Positions 1 through 7,377 of a DNA stretch of 12,866 nucleotides are shown one piece after another (position 1 is the first letter of the stretch; each line of letters begins with the position of its first letter). The position numbers were made by a program, and so were the translations under genes. The notes under the pieces are model-generated. The model was not told the origin of the DNA. It saw only the letters and a list, made by a program, of their open reading frames with translations, and ran no database searches. Source of the DNA: JBBDMW01 sp040878005 (lineage in GTDB: Bacteria; Chloroflexota; Dehalococcoidia; Lucifugimonadales; Lucifugimonadaceae); the NCBI GenBank assembly GCA_040878005.1, contig JBBDMW010000051.1, positions 1 through 12,866 on the forward strand, read 5' to 3'.

Positions 1-50
1 TGCAGCACGCGCATCCGCCGGCCCCCGGCGAAGCCCTCTTCATGTGTCAT
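1..50 (-). CDS. 5' end of a further gene in the cluster (partial, cut by window edge)
   Basis: Only a few codons are visible. On the minus strand the deacetylase stop (58-60) is followed by an ATG at 50 and, in the same frame, an ATG at 14 that reads M-R-V-L-Q before the edge. The purine-rich stretch GGGGGCCGGCGG directly precedes the ATG at 14, which makes it the more attractive start. A hydrophobic MRVL opening is common in GT-B glycosyltransferases and would suit the context, but five residues cannot identify a family. An ATG at 43 in another frame is also possible: it sits nine bases after GGGAG. The gap of at most a few dozen bases from the previous stop suggests co-transcription. Confidence 0.35.
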   Translation of the reverse strand, partial: MTHEEGFAGGRRMRVL

Positions 51-57
51 GACTCCC

Positions 58-1107
58 TCACCTGCTCCGCACCGCGCCCGGCGCGGCCTGGACCGCCCCG
101 GCCCCCCGCGGCCCCTGCGCCAGCGCTCCCGACCACTCGCCGGCCAGCTCGGACATGGTCAGGCTCTCAAGCCTCCCCGCATCCCTCAGCCTCGCAGCCT
201 CCCTGAACGCAGACTCGAGCGGCCTGAGCATCGCCTCCGTCCCGGTGGCTATGTCGTAGGGGTGGAACCACAGGTGGAACACGGACCGCTGCGCCGCCGC
301 ACGCCTCAGGCCCATGCGCATCTTGAGCGCCCTCAGCCACATCGGCTGGCGCCTGGCCCACCCGCCCCTGTGGCGGTAGTAGTAGCTCGCAGGGAGCGCA
401 GCCATGCCGTCCACGGACTCCGGCCGCACCGCACGCGGCGGCACCGGCAGGAAGGCGTCCAGCTTGTGCGCCACACGCCACAGCGGCCTCGGCAGCCCGT
501 CAAACCACTCACGCCCCGGCGACCTGTACGTCTCAAACCCCTTCTCCGCAAGCACGTCCGTGTGCGCCACCCGGTTCTTCGGGTACACGAACGACCGCAG
601 CACAACGCCGCGCCCCGCAGCCTCGCGCATGCACGCCTCGATGTCAGAGGCGAACACCTCACGCGTCACGGCAGCGCCGTCCATCTCCATGTGCGAGAAG
701 GAGTGCGAGCCGATCTCGTGCCGCACACAGGCGGCCTGTATGCGCCGGATGATGTCCGGCCCGTACCACTCCGGCGCCTCCTCCACAGACGAGGCCGGGT
801 CCGCATAGAACCAGTCGTCCCTGCCGAACCACCCGTACCGGGGGCGGAGGACCTCCGGGTGCACACGCCCGTCCGCCGGGCCGCACCCGTCGAGGAAGAG
901 GTGGCCCACAACCGCCCACGTCGCCCTGATCTCGTAGCGGTCCATCAGCAGCAGGAGCCTGTCTATCGCCCCACGCACACGCCCGTACGCATCCCAGTGC
1001 GGGTACCGGGAGGGCTCAAGCCCGCTGAACACCCACCCCCACGCCAGCTCCGCATCTATCGATATGACGAACGCGCCCTTGCCCGGACGCGGACCGTGTT
1101 GTTCCAC
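58..1107 (-). CDS. Polysaccharide deacetylase (NodB-like, CE4 superfamily)
   Basis: Likely removes acyl groups from N-acetylated sugars of a glycan. The NodB motifs appear in order. A strand FVISIDAELAWG carries the catalytic and metal aspartate (S-I-D-A-E, in place of the classical TFDD). The zinc motif H-S-F-S-H lies inside EIGSHSFSHMEM. R-S-F-V-Y-P follows, and a late F-H-P-Y-D motif supplies the last histidine. I see no signal peptide or membrane segment, so action on a cytoplasmic or lipid-linked intermediate is possible. The start is uncertain. The frame is open back to a GTG at 1251, but that extension is rich in Arg, His and Val and looks untranslated. GTG at 1107 starts about 15 residues before the first motif and is preferred; GTG at 1140 is the alternative. 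None has a good Shine-Dalgarno. Its G+C is visibly higher than that of the central genes. Confidence 0.85.
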   Translation of the reverse strand: MEQHGPRPGKGAFVISIDAELAWGWVFSGLEPSRYPHWDAYGRVRGAIDRLLLLMDRYEIRATWAVVGHLFLDGCGPADGRVHPEVLRPRYGWFGRDDWFYADPASSVEEAPEWYGPDIIRRIQAACVRHEIGSHSFSHMEMDGAAVTREVFASDIEACMREAAGRGVVLRSFVYPKNRVAHTDVLAEKGFETYRSPGREWFDGLPRPLWRVAHKLDAFLPVPPRAVRPESVDGMAALPASYYYRHRGGWARRQPMWLRALKMRMGLRRAAAQRSVFHLWFHPYDIATGTEAMLRPLESAFREAARLRDAGRLESLTMSELAGEWSGALAQGPRGAGAVQAAPGAVRSR

Positions 1108-1151
1108 ATGGCGGACCGCATGCCTGCTGATCGTGATCACCTGCCGCAAAA

Positions 1152-1169
1152 CTGAATGGACTGAATGGA
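1152..1169. repeat. Tandem 9-bp repeat (CTGAATGGA x2)
   Basis: Two perfect head-to-tail copies of CTGAATGGA lie in the gap between the acetyltransferase and the deacetylase, just upstream of the preferred deacetylase starts. With only two copies it may be a simple slippage product. It lies inside the open extension of the deacetylase frame, where it would encode repeated Val-His-Ser, another sign that the extension is not conserved protein. Confidence 0.6.
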
Positions 1170-1263
1170 CCGGAAACGAATGACGGATATGAAACGGACG
1201 CACACACAGGCGGACCAGCCGCGGACGGCGTGTGCACTTAGGGACGGCCACGCATGGCGGGCC

Positions 1264-1312
1264 AGGAAAAGAAAATGGAAAAAGAGGACAGAAGGCCTAG
1301 AAGAACTCCAGG
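1264..1312 (-). other. Weak hairpin plus pyrimidine tract at the end of the acetyltransferase gene
   Basis: On the minus strand the last codons of the acetyltransferase form a 6-bp stem (CCTGGA / TCTAGG with one G.U pair, 5-base loop, 1296-1312). It is followed by a 32-base stretch (1264-1295) that is pyrimidine except for two positions and contains runs of four or five T. The T run does not directly abut the hairpin, so this is not a textbook intrinsic terminator. It could be a pause or partial termination site lowering expression of the deacetylase. Confidence 0.25.
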
Positions 1313-2355
1313 TCCGACATGCCCAGCGGCCAGCTGGAGGCCGACGCCGGGTCCGGCCCGATGCCCCCACGCAGCGGGTTCACAACCCAGTTGGTACCGC
1401 TCCCAGAGCGCCACCTGAACCCGAGCCCCTTCAGGCGCCCGCCAAGGAACGACCCCGCAGGCGCATACGCCATCACGAAGTCGGGCCGGTATGTGCGCTC
1501 AGCCTCACGAACAAGCCCCCGCACAAGGTCCCGCTCAGGCCGGGAGAGCATGAACTCGCCCAGGATCAGCCCACGCAGGCCGCCCCTCGATACGGGCCGC
1601 ACAAAACAGCACCCGTCCAGGTCCCCAATGCTCACCGCGCCGTAACGGTGCACCGGGTGGTCCATGTACCGCCACCTGGCATACTCAACAGACCGCCTGG
1701 TGACTATCAGGTCACGCTGCCATCCAAGGTCCGCGCTTATGAGACGTTCGAGCGCATCCCCACGGGAGAGAAGCTCCCCCACAGACCCGTCGCCCTCCCA
1801 GGCAGGGGCCGCCTTCGGGCCGAGGCCAAGCCTCTGCGCCGCAGCCCGCACCGCAAACCGCGGGTAGCCCGATATCCGCACAGACGCCCTCGCATCCGTG
1901 ACATACGTCCACCCCATCTTCAAATACCCGCCAACGCTCATACGGTTGGGCGTGTTGAACACAAGGTCCCCGCCCGCATCACGGGCATCCGAGAGCGCAC
2001 GAAGCGTCAGCTCCGAGAAGATCCCACGACGCCTGAACGAAGGGTCCGTCGCGGTGTCCACCGGACGGTACCCCCCGATCTCCTCCCCGCCGGCCACGAA
2101 CCCCCACCTCATGAACGCACGAAGCCCTATCACTCGCCCCCCGGGGTCACGCGCCACGAGCACAAGAGACCGCCCGAACGGGTTCAAGACATGCTTCCAC
2201 CGCCACAGCCCGCCCGTCTCCCACAACGACGCATCACCCATCGATCCCGACAGCAGCTCAAGAACCCCTGCCTCGTCACGAGCCTCGTCAAATACATCCA
2301 CCGTATACGGCGTCTTCTCAGCCAAACCTGGCATCCTCACATCAACAACAGTCAT
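1297..2355 (-). CDS. GNAT-family N-acetyltransferase (352 aa)
   Basis: Predicted acetyl-CoA-dependent acyltransferase, probably acting on an amino sugar or on the glycan. The N-terminal half has the GNAT core: a strand LVLVARDPGGRVIGLRAF (about 64-81), then TDPSFRRRGIFSEL (about 103-116), where R-R-R-G-I-F matches the acetyl-CoA pyrophosphate-binding signature (Q/R)xxGx(G/A), then FNTPNRMSVGGYLKMGW (about 133-149). The C-terminal half is a second alpha/beta region, as in longer two-domain GNAT proteins found in polysaccharide loci; it resembles the Acetyltransf_9 type, which I cannot confirm by search. The ATG start lies only three bases after the preceding glycosyltransferase stop (TAG-GCC-ATG) with GGGGAGAAGAAG upstream, so translational coupling is likely. 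The substrate is unknown. Confidence 0.82.
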   Translation of the reverse strand: MTVVDVRMPGLAEKTPYTVDVFDEARDEAGVLELLSGSMGDASLWETGGLWRWKHVLNPFGRSLVLVARDPGGRVIGLRAFMRWGFVAGGEEIGGYRPVDTATDPSFRRRGIFSELTLRALSDARDAGGDLVFNTPNRMSVGGYLKMGWTYVTDARASVRISGYPRFAVRAAAQRLGLGPKAAPAWEGDGSVGELLSRGDALERLISADLGWQRDLIVTRRSVEYARWRYMDHPVHRYGAVSIGDLDGCCFVRPVSRGGLRGLILGEFMLSRPERDLVRGLVREAERTYRPDFVMAYAPAGSFLGGRLKGLGFRWRSGSGTNWVVNPLRGGIGPDPASASSWPLGMSDLEFF

Positions 2356-2358
2356 GGC

Positions 2359-3555
2359 CTAACTTCTTCTCCCCACCGCATCAGACCGCACCGCCTGCAC
2401 CCCCGGCGTATGCAGCACATCGTCATACAAATCCTCAAGCTGCTCAATAGACCTGTCAATCAGGAACCTCTCGCGAACCCGCTCCCGCGCCGCCTCGCCC
2501 AGCCGTTCGCGCAGCGCCTCGTCCGACGCCAACGCAATCACCCTCTCCGCCAGCGCCGCCGGGTCGCCGGAAGGCGCAAGCAACCCCGTCTCGCCATCCA
2601 CCACCACCTCCGGCAGCGGCCCCACGTTGGACACCACGCACGCCCTGCCCGCGGCGCACGCCTCCAGCAGCGACACGCCAAGCCCCTCGAACAGCGACGG
2701 GAACACAAACATGTCCGCCACGCCCAGCAAATGCGGAACGTCCTCCCGGCGACCCAGGAACTGCACAGACTCGCCCAGTCCCAGCCGGTCGCTCAGCGCC
2801 TTCAAATCCTTCTCCAAAAACCCCGTACCCACAATCAGCAGCCGCGCCTTCGGGAACCGCTCCAGCACCTGCGGCATCGCCTCGATCAGGTACCGCTGCC
2901 CCTTCTGCGGCACCAGCCGGCCCACGTTCAGAATCACCGGGTAGGAGTCTTCAAGGCCCAGGTCTGCCACCAGGTCCGGGTCAGGAGAGCCGATGGGCCC
3001 TCCATTGCGCGGCAGTCCGCGATATATGACCTTCACCAGGTCCGGAGATATCTCCAACTCACGAAGGGTCGACTCTTTCACAAACTCCGAGATAGCGACG
3101 AACCGGCTGTGAGTCCGCCTGTTTACCTGCTTCCTGATCTGCCGTACGGCGAATAGCTTCGTGGAATTGAGGTGAGGGTTGTCCAAAAGGCGGACGTTTT
3201 CATAGGCGGTGTTCGTTAGCGTGCCCACCACCGGCACGCCCGCCAGCCGCCCCGCGATGCCGCCGTACAGCTCGCCGTCGAAGTTGCTCGTGTGCACCAG
3301 GTCTATGTTCAGCGAGCGCATCAGATGCACAAGGCGGGCTATACGCCGTCCAAAGCCAAAAATCCCGGCAACCACAGCGGAATGCACTGGCACGCCTGCC
3401 TCGAGTATTGCCGGGGCAAGCAGCGTTCGCGGGTACAAATGGCAGACGTGACTCTCAAAACGGCTGCGATCCAGCCGTTCCACGTTCAACAACAATTGAT
3501 GCTCTGCGCCCCCGTGGCCCAGACCAGGTATGACGTGTAAAACTCGCCTTTTCAT
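2359..3555 (-). CDS. Glycosyltransferase family 4 (GT-B fold)
   Basis: Retaining GT-B glycosyltransferase, predicted to add a sugar from a nucleotide donor to the growing lipid-linked unit on the cytoplasmic face. The N-terminal Rossmann domain opens MKRRVLHVIPGLGHGGAEHQ with the G-x-G-G-A-E acceptor-side motif. The donor domain has ILNVGRLVPQKGQRYLIEA and the diagnostic E-x7-E motif in F-E-G-L-G-V-S-L-L-E, followed by the usual A-A-G-R-A-C-V-V-S-N strand and G-E-T-G-L-L. Length (398 aa) is normal. I place the start at the ATG at 3555, because the protein core begins there; an in-frame ATG at 3591 would add 12 unconserved-looking residues. Neither has a strong ribosome-binding site. Linkage and donor sugar cannot be deduced. 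Confidence 0.92.
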   Translation of the reverse strand: MKRRVLHVIPGLGHGGAEHQLLLNVERLDRSRFESHVCHLYPRTLLAPAILEAGVPVHSAVVAGIFGFGRRIARLVHLMRSLNIDLVHTSNFDGELYGGIAGRLAGVPVVGTLTNTAYENVRLLDNPHLNSTKLFAVRQIRKQVNRRTHSRFVAISEFVKESTLRELEISPDLVKVIYRGLPRNGGPIGSPDPDLVADLGLEDSYPVILNVGRLVPQKGQRYLIEAMPQVLERFPKARLLIVGTGFLEKDLKALSDRLGLGESVQFLGRREDVPHLLGVADMFVFPSLFEGLGVSLLEACAAGRACVVSNVGPLPEVVVDGETGLLAPSGDPAALAERVIALASDEALRERLGEAARERVRERFLIDRSIEQLEDLYDDVLHTPGVQAVRSDAVGRRS

Positions 3556-3636
3556 GTGTCTGCCAGTTCTATAAGCGTCCAGGCTGCTCATGGAATAGCG
3601 CCAGGCCCAATGCCAGGCTGACCCGGCTGCACGCCA

Positions 3637-4800
3637 CTACCGGCGTACAACCCGCCCGCCATCGAAGCTCGCCACCTTCGCCCCATCAACAACCGGGTGG
3701 CCGGTAATCTCCGACAGGACATCCGAAAGCTGTATCGACCAGCGTGTCCTGTCCAGGTGTTTCGCGGCAGCGATGCATCGCTCACTGATGGTGTTGCCAT
3801 CTGATCTCATCTCGGACACCGCCTCCTTGATAGACAGGGCGGCCTCCTTCGGAGAGGTCCCCGCCTTCAGCAGAACCCCAACCCCTTCACTCCTCAGGAG
3901 ATCGGCAGGGGCCCATGCCATGTCCGTGGTCACTGGTGGAACTCCCGCGGCCAGGTACTCGCCAATCTTCGTGGGGAACGAGACACGGTTCACTATGTCC
4001 TCGGACCTGACCACGAAGCCGAGCAACGCCTCGTCGAGCATCGCAGCGACCGCTTCAGGAGAGTCCGCGCTGGTGATGTCCATCGCCGCCGGATCTATGC
4101 CCGTCCCCAGCACCGATGCCCTCTTGTCCCTGGAAATGACCCTGAACTTGACCTCTGGCATCATTGCGTGCACTTCCCGCCATGTTGCCGATAGCCACCC
4201 CAGGTTCTGCCACGGCGCTCCAGAGCCCAGGTAGGTCATGTACGCCCGTTCAGTGTCCGGGCTTGGTGCAAATGTCACGGAGTCAACACATGTAGGAGCG
4301 GCCAACGTCCTGTGGGCGCCGGTCCTTGAGCAAATGAGCTGGCTCATCTGGTCCGACACGGTCACCGTCAGGTCAGGAACGCGCCCGCGGCCAATTAGTT
4401 TCCAGAGCAGCCAGACTGAGACTCTCGGCTTCAAACCATTCCGGTAGAGAAGCCGCTCTTCCGGTATTCCGTTGACACACCAGATCAGCCGCCTCGTCTT
4501 GAGACGCCGGGCGTACGGCAAGGCGCTGAACCCTATTGCAAACGTCCACTCATCTTCATGGGCGTGGAGTTCCCTGAGCTTGGAGATGGCTTTGCGGAAC
4601 CGGGTTATCCTCCCATCCACCACATGCACACTGGAGACGCCCGGGCGGCTTTCCAGGAACTTCAGCCCGTTGCCAAGGTGCTGCCGGTCCTTCTGTTCCG
4701 CCCTCAACCAGACAAATGGCTGTGGGCCAAACGTGCGCAACGTCGCATCCAGCAACAACGACAGACGGGACCTCTCGATCACACCCCGATAAACAATCAT
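3637..4800 (-). CDS. Glycosyltransferase, GT-B fold, probably GT4-like
   Basis: The C-terminal half carries the recognisable donor-site block SFPTKIGEYLAAGVPPVTTD (about residues 274-293), where E in K-I-G-E-Y-L-A-A-G-V-P is the usual donor-binding acid of GT4-like enzymes. TYLGSGAPWQNL near residue 190 matches the start of the donor domain. The N-terminal half is unusual: it lacks the glycine-rich opening of most GT4 proteins and begins directly MIVYRGVIERSRLSLLLDAT. Length (387 aa) is full size, so a truncation is unlikely. The ATG at 4800 is preceded by GGTGGGGATTAA, an acceptable ribosome-binding site. The gap of 34 bases from wecB suggests the same transcript. Sugar specificity is unknown. 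Confidence 0.8.
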   Translation of the reverse strand: MIVYRGVIERSRLSLLLDATLRTFGPQPFVWLRAEQKDRQHLGNGLKFLESRPGVSSVHVVDGRITRFRKAISKLRELHAHEDEWTFAIGFSALPYARRLKTRRLIWCVNGIPEERLLYRNGLKPRVSVWLLWKLIGRGRVPDLTVTVSDQMSQLICSRTGAHRTLAAPTCVDSVTFAPSPDTERAYMTYLGSGAPWQNLGWLSATWREVHAMMPEVKFRVISRDKRASVLGTGIDPAAMDITSADSPEAVAAMLDEALLGFVVRSEDIVNRVSFPTKIGEYLAAGVPPVTTDMAWAPADLLRSEGVGVLLKAGTSPKEAALSIKEAVSEMRSDGNTISERCIAAAKHLDRTRWSIQLSDVLSEITGHPVVDGAKVASFDGGRVVRR

Positions 4801-4834
4801 TTAATCCCCACCAATTCCACCTCAACCATCCGAT

Positions 4835-5986
4835 CTAATTTCCGGCGCTACGAGCCGCCGCCACACTTGTCCTAGTCAACCCCGAGCTCATCACCTCCAC
4901 GATTCGCTCGCTGGCTTTTCCGTCTCCGTACGGGTTCCTCACGCTGGCCATGGCACGGTATGCCTGCTCGTCATCCAAAAGGTATGTGACCTCCGAAACG
5001 ATTCGGTCGCGATCCGTCCCTACCAGCAGTGAAGCGCCCGCATCCACTGCCTCCATCCGCTCGGACACATCGCGCATCACCAGCACCGGCACACCCAGGC
5101 TGGGCGCCTCTTCCTGGATTCCGCCTGAATCCGTGAGGATGAGGTGAGACGCCTTCATCAGGTGCACAAAGGAGAAGTAATCAAGCGGGTCCACCAGCAT
5201 GACGTTTTCTATGTCCCCAAGAGCGGGGTACACGGCCTCCCGCACACGGGGGTTGAAATGCACCGGGAACACGATGTTCACCTCGTCCCGGTAAAGCGCC
5301 GCTATGTCACGTATCGCAAGGCAAATGTCGTTGAGTGGAGGACCAAAGCTCTCCCTGCGGTGCGCCGTCACCAGCACCGTCTTGCGTCCCGGTTCAATGA
5401 CCGCTGGCAGGCTTTGAATCCCCTGCGTAAGGGGCATCTGCACCGACTCCAGTAGAGCGTCAATCACTGTGTTGCCGGTGACATGAATCGTGCCGTCGCT
5501 GAAGCCCTCCTCCAGCAGGTTCTGACGCGCCGTCTCGGTGGGAGCGAAATGGTACGACGAGACTATGTCCGCCACGCGCCGGTTCATCTCCTCCGGGAAT
5601 GGCAGGTGAAGGTCATGGCTCCTGAGCCCCGCCTCCACGTGGGCCACCTCAACCCTTGTGTGAAAGGCGGCAAGGGAGGCAACCATCGCGGTGGTGGTGT
5701 CGCCCTGGACCACCAGGCAGTCCGGCTGGAAGTCTGAGAGCACCGGGTCTATCAGCCGGAAGATCCTGGCGGCTATCTCGTTGAGCGACTGCCCCTGGCT
5801 CATTATTTCCAGGTCGTAGTCCGGCACGATCTTGAAGCCTTCAAGGATTGGGTACAGCATCTCCCGGTGCTGTGACGTCACACAGACCCTGGTGCTGAAC
5901 TGATCGCCTGAGCGCCTCAGGGCCTTCACGACCGGAGCGAGCTTGATCGCCTCCGGACGTGTGCCTATTACTACTAGTACTTGCAT
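4835..5986 (-). CDS. wecB: UDP-N-acetylglucosamine 2-epimerase, non-hydrolysing
   Basis: Interconverts UDP-GlcNAc and UDP-ManNAc in the cytoplasm, supplying a ManNAc-type precursor. The 383-residue protein has the family motifs in order: VIGTRPEAIKLAPV at the N-terminus, VVQGDTTTA (D96), AHVEAGLRS (E118), PFPEEMNRR (E132), VTAHRRESFG (H209) and LTDSGGIQEEAPSLGVPVL. These match the catalytic D95, E117, E131 and H213 of E. coli WecB. A small departure is R-D-V-S-E-R-M-E-A-V, where the family usually has T-E-R-P-E. The frame is open to a GTG at 6040, but homologues begin at the M-Q-V-L-V-V-I-G-T-R-P-E block, so ATG 5986 is chosen. No UDP-ManNAc dehydrogenase gene is in the window, so the final sugar could be ManNAc or a later product. 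Confidence 0.95.
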   Translation of the reverse strand: MQVLVVIGTRPEAIKLAPVVKALRRSGDQFSTRVCVTSQHREMLYPILEGFKIVPDYDLEIMSQGQSLNEIAARIFRLIDPVLSDFQPDCLVVQGDTTTAMVASLAAFHTRVEVAHVEAGLRSHDLHLPFPEEMNRRVADIVSSYHFAPTETARQNLLEEGFSDGTIHVTGNTVIDALLESVQMPLTQGIQSLPAVIEPGRKTVLVTAHRRESFGPPLNDICLAIRDIAALYRDEVNIVFPVHFNPRVREAVYPALGDIENVMLVDPLDYFSFVHLMKASHLILTDSGGIQEEAPSLGVPVLVMRDVSERMEAVDAGASLLVGTDRDRIVSEVTYLLDDEQAYRAMASVRNPYGDGKASERIVEVMSSGLTRTSVAAARSAGN

Positions 5987-6328
5987 AGTGTTCAGTTGAC
6001 TGCCGGTTGGCAGTCGAAATGTTGCGGCAAAGGTGGCCACGCGGTATCGGGCACGGCCCGTGTCCGCGGAGGAATGTTCCGTAGAGGTAAGTTCAATAGC
6101 TGATGAACACCCGAGAGTTGACGGGCGTTCGAACCGGCTAGGAAGTGGATCTGACTGACGGTCCGGGTTGGCCGCCGTGAAATCGACGCGCTTAAAAGTT
6201 CAAAAACTGGCAGTTCTAGAGGTCAACCGAAACAGGGCGAAGGCAAAGCCGCATGCACGGCGGCCGCTTGCCCGGAGCGTTCGAACGTCGTATCAGCCTT
6301 GATGAATTACGGCTGCCTTAAACCTGCT
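5987..6328 (-). other. Intergenic gap between the GT2 gene and wecB, with inverted repeats
   Basis: No coding frame here looks real. It holds a perfect hairpin next to the wecB start (5998-6015), an odd-centred palindrome AACTGGCAGTT near 6207-6217, an imperfect hairpin at 6242-6272 (GGCAAAGCCGC against GCGGCCGCTTGCC) and two copies of GCGTTCGAAC (6125-6134 and 6277-6286). None of the hairpins is followed by a T run on the minus strand. A second promoter or processing region for the wecB half of the cluster could lie here. I could not identify a convincing -35/-10 pair. Confidence 0.5.
5998..6015 (-). promoter_or_regulatory. Perfect 7-bp hairpin in the 5' region of wecB
   Basis: GACTGCC-GGTT-GGCAGTC is a perfect inverted repeat with a 4-base loop. 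In the minus-strand transcript it ends 11 bases before the wecB ATG (5986), where a ribosome-binding site would be expected, and the bases between hairpin and ATG show no Shine-Dalgarno. It could tune translation or serve as a DNA operator. The structure is seen; the role is inferred. Confidence 0.4.
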
Positions 6329-7288
6329 TCAAACGTTGGTGCGTGACGAAGCGGCTGCGCTTCGTGGCCTCTGCCGAGGCTTCTTCATGGCTTTACGGGC
6401 CCGCAGAAAGCCTGCGAACGGCCGCCTGCCCAGTGTTGAAGCCATGATCCACGGGTAGATGGAAACGGCGAAGGGCTGTGCTTTCATGCCCCTCAGCGCA
6501 TAGGCGCGGGCCGCTCCCATATCACCTGCTGCGTAAGAGAACGCTGATGCCTTCTTGGAAAACTCCATGCACAGTGACGGGTCAGCGTCCAACTCATCGC
6601 CATACTTCGACGTGATCAACTCAAGCGCACGCACCACGTTGCGGCCGCTCCAGACACGGGGCTCATCAGCAATCCTGTGCTGCCGGACAAGCGCCTCGTT
6701 CGCCGCATCCACATCGAACTGCCTGGAAACCTGCAACAGGAAGTCCCAATCCTGGAAAGCAGGAAACGTGGAGTCGAAGCGAATGCCCCGGTCAAATACA
6801 TCCCTGGATACGCAGTACGTAGAGGTGGGCGGGCCATACTGGAACATCAGGATCTGCCTGTGCATCCTGCCTCTCAGGGCGGGCTCTTCTCCCACCTCAA
6901 CCACTCCGTCCCTCACCACAGCAAGCCGGCAATAGACAAGTCCCAGCGAACCGTTGCCGTCCTCACTGAAAACCTCCAGTTGCCTTTCCAGCTTCTCGGG
7001 AAGCCACTCGTCATCCGAGTCAAGGAACGCAACATACGGCGCCGTTGAGGCATCGATCCCGGTGTTTCGAGCGGCGGACCCGCCCTTGTTCTGATCGTGA
7101 CGCAGGTACCGGATCCTGCTGTCGCCTATGTCGGAGACCACCGCCTCAGTGTCGTCACTCGAACAGTCATCGACCACGATCAACTCGAAGTCCTGCACGG
7201 TCTGCTCAAGGACCGTGGAGATGGCCCGGCCCAGGAGGTGGGCCCGGTTGTGGGTGGGAATGACCACGCTTACCAACGGTTTACTCAT
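6329..7288 (-). CDS. Glycosyltransferase family 2 (GT-A fold)
   Basis: Inverting-type GT-A enzyme, predicted to add one sugar to the lipid-linked oligosaccharide at the inner face of the membrane. The N-terminus is a standard GT2 opening: P-L-V-S-V-V-I-P-T-H-N-R, then FELIVVDDCSSDDT (D40/D41 for UDP binding), GGSAARNTGI, and the metal-binding acid cluster in AFLDSDDEW (D90, D92, D93). An F-Q-D-W-D-F motif near residue 178 fits the acceptor and catalytic-base region. There is no membrane segment, and 319 aa is normal for soluble GT2 proteins. ATG 7288 is chosen because the conserved fold begins four residues later; the preceding bases hold no strong Shine-Dalgarno. It lies 89 bases after the flippase stop and is followed by a 342-base gap. 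Confidence 0.93.
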   Translation of the reverse strand: MSKPLVSVVIPTHNRAHLLGRAISTVLEQTVQDFELIVVDDCSSDDTEAVVSDIGDSRIRYLRHDQNKGGSAARNTGIDASTAPYVAFLDSDDEWLPEKLERQLEVFSEDGNGSLGLVYCRLAVVRDGVVEVGEEPALRGRMHRQILMFQYGPPTSTYCVSRDVFDRGIRFDSTFPAFQDWDFLLQVSRQFDVDAANEALVRQHRIADEPRVWSGRNVVRALELITSKYGDELDADPSLCMEFSKKASAFSYAAGDMGAARAYALRGMKAQPFAVSIYPWIMASTLGRRPFAGFLRARKAMKKPRQRPRSAAASSRTNV

Positions 7289-7377
7289 GTATGTTCACTT
7301 TGCCAGGGTCACCAGGTCGTGCCGCCCAATAGACGCGGACGGATAAATTGAACTCTTCTGCATCTGTCGTCCTGGAG

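Noticed and set aside
49..1155. A 368-codon plus-strand open frame
   Set aside because: Antisense to the deacetylase with its NodB motifs; the product is low-complexity Arg/Pro/His.
1165..3156. A 663-codon plus-strand open frame
   Set aside because: It lies antisense to the acetyltransferase and glycosyltransferase genes, whose minus-strand frames carry clear family motifs. Its product is dominated by Arg, Pro and His, as expected of a GC-rich shadow frame.
6242..6272. Hairpin as a terminator for the GT2 gene
   Set aside because: The stem is interrupted and TTCGCCCTG follows it rather than a T run; at most it is a structural element.
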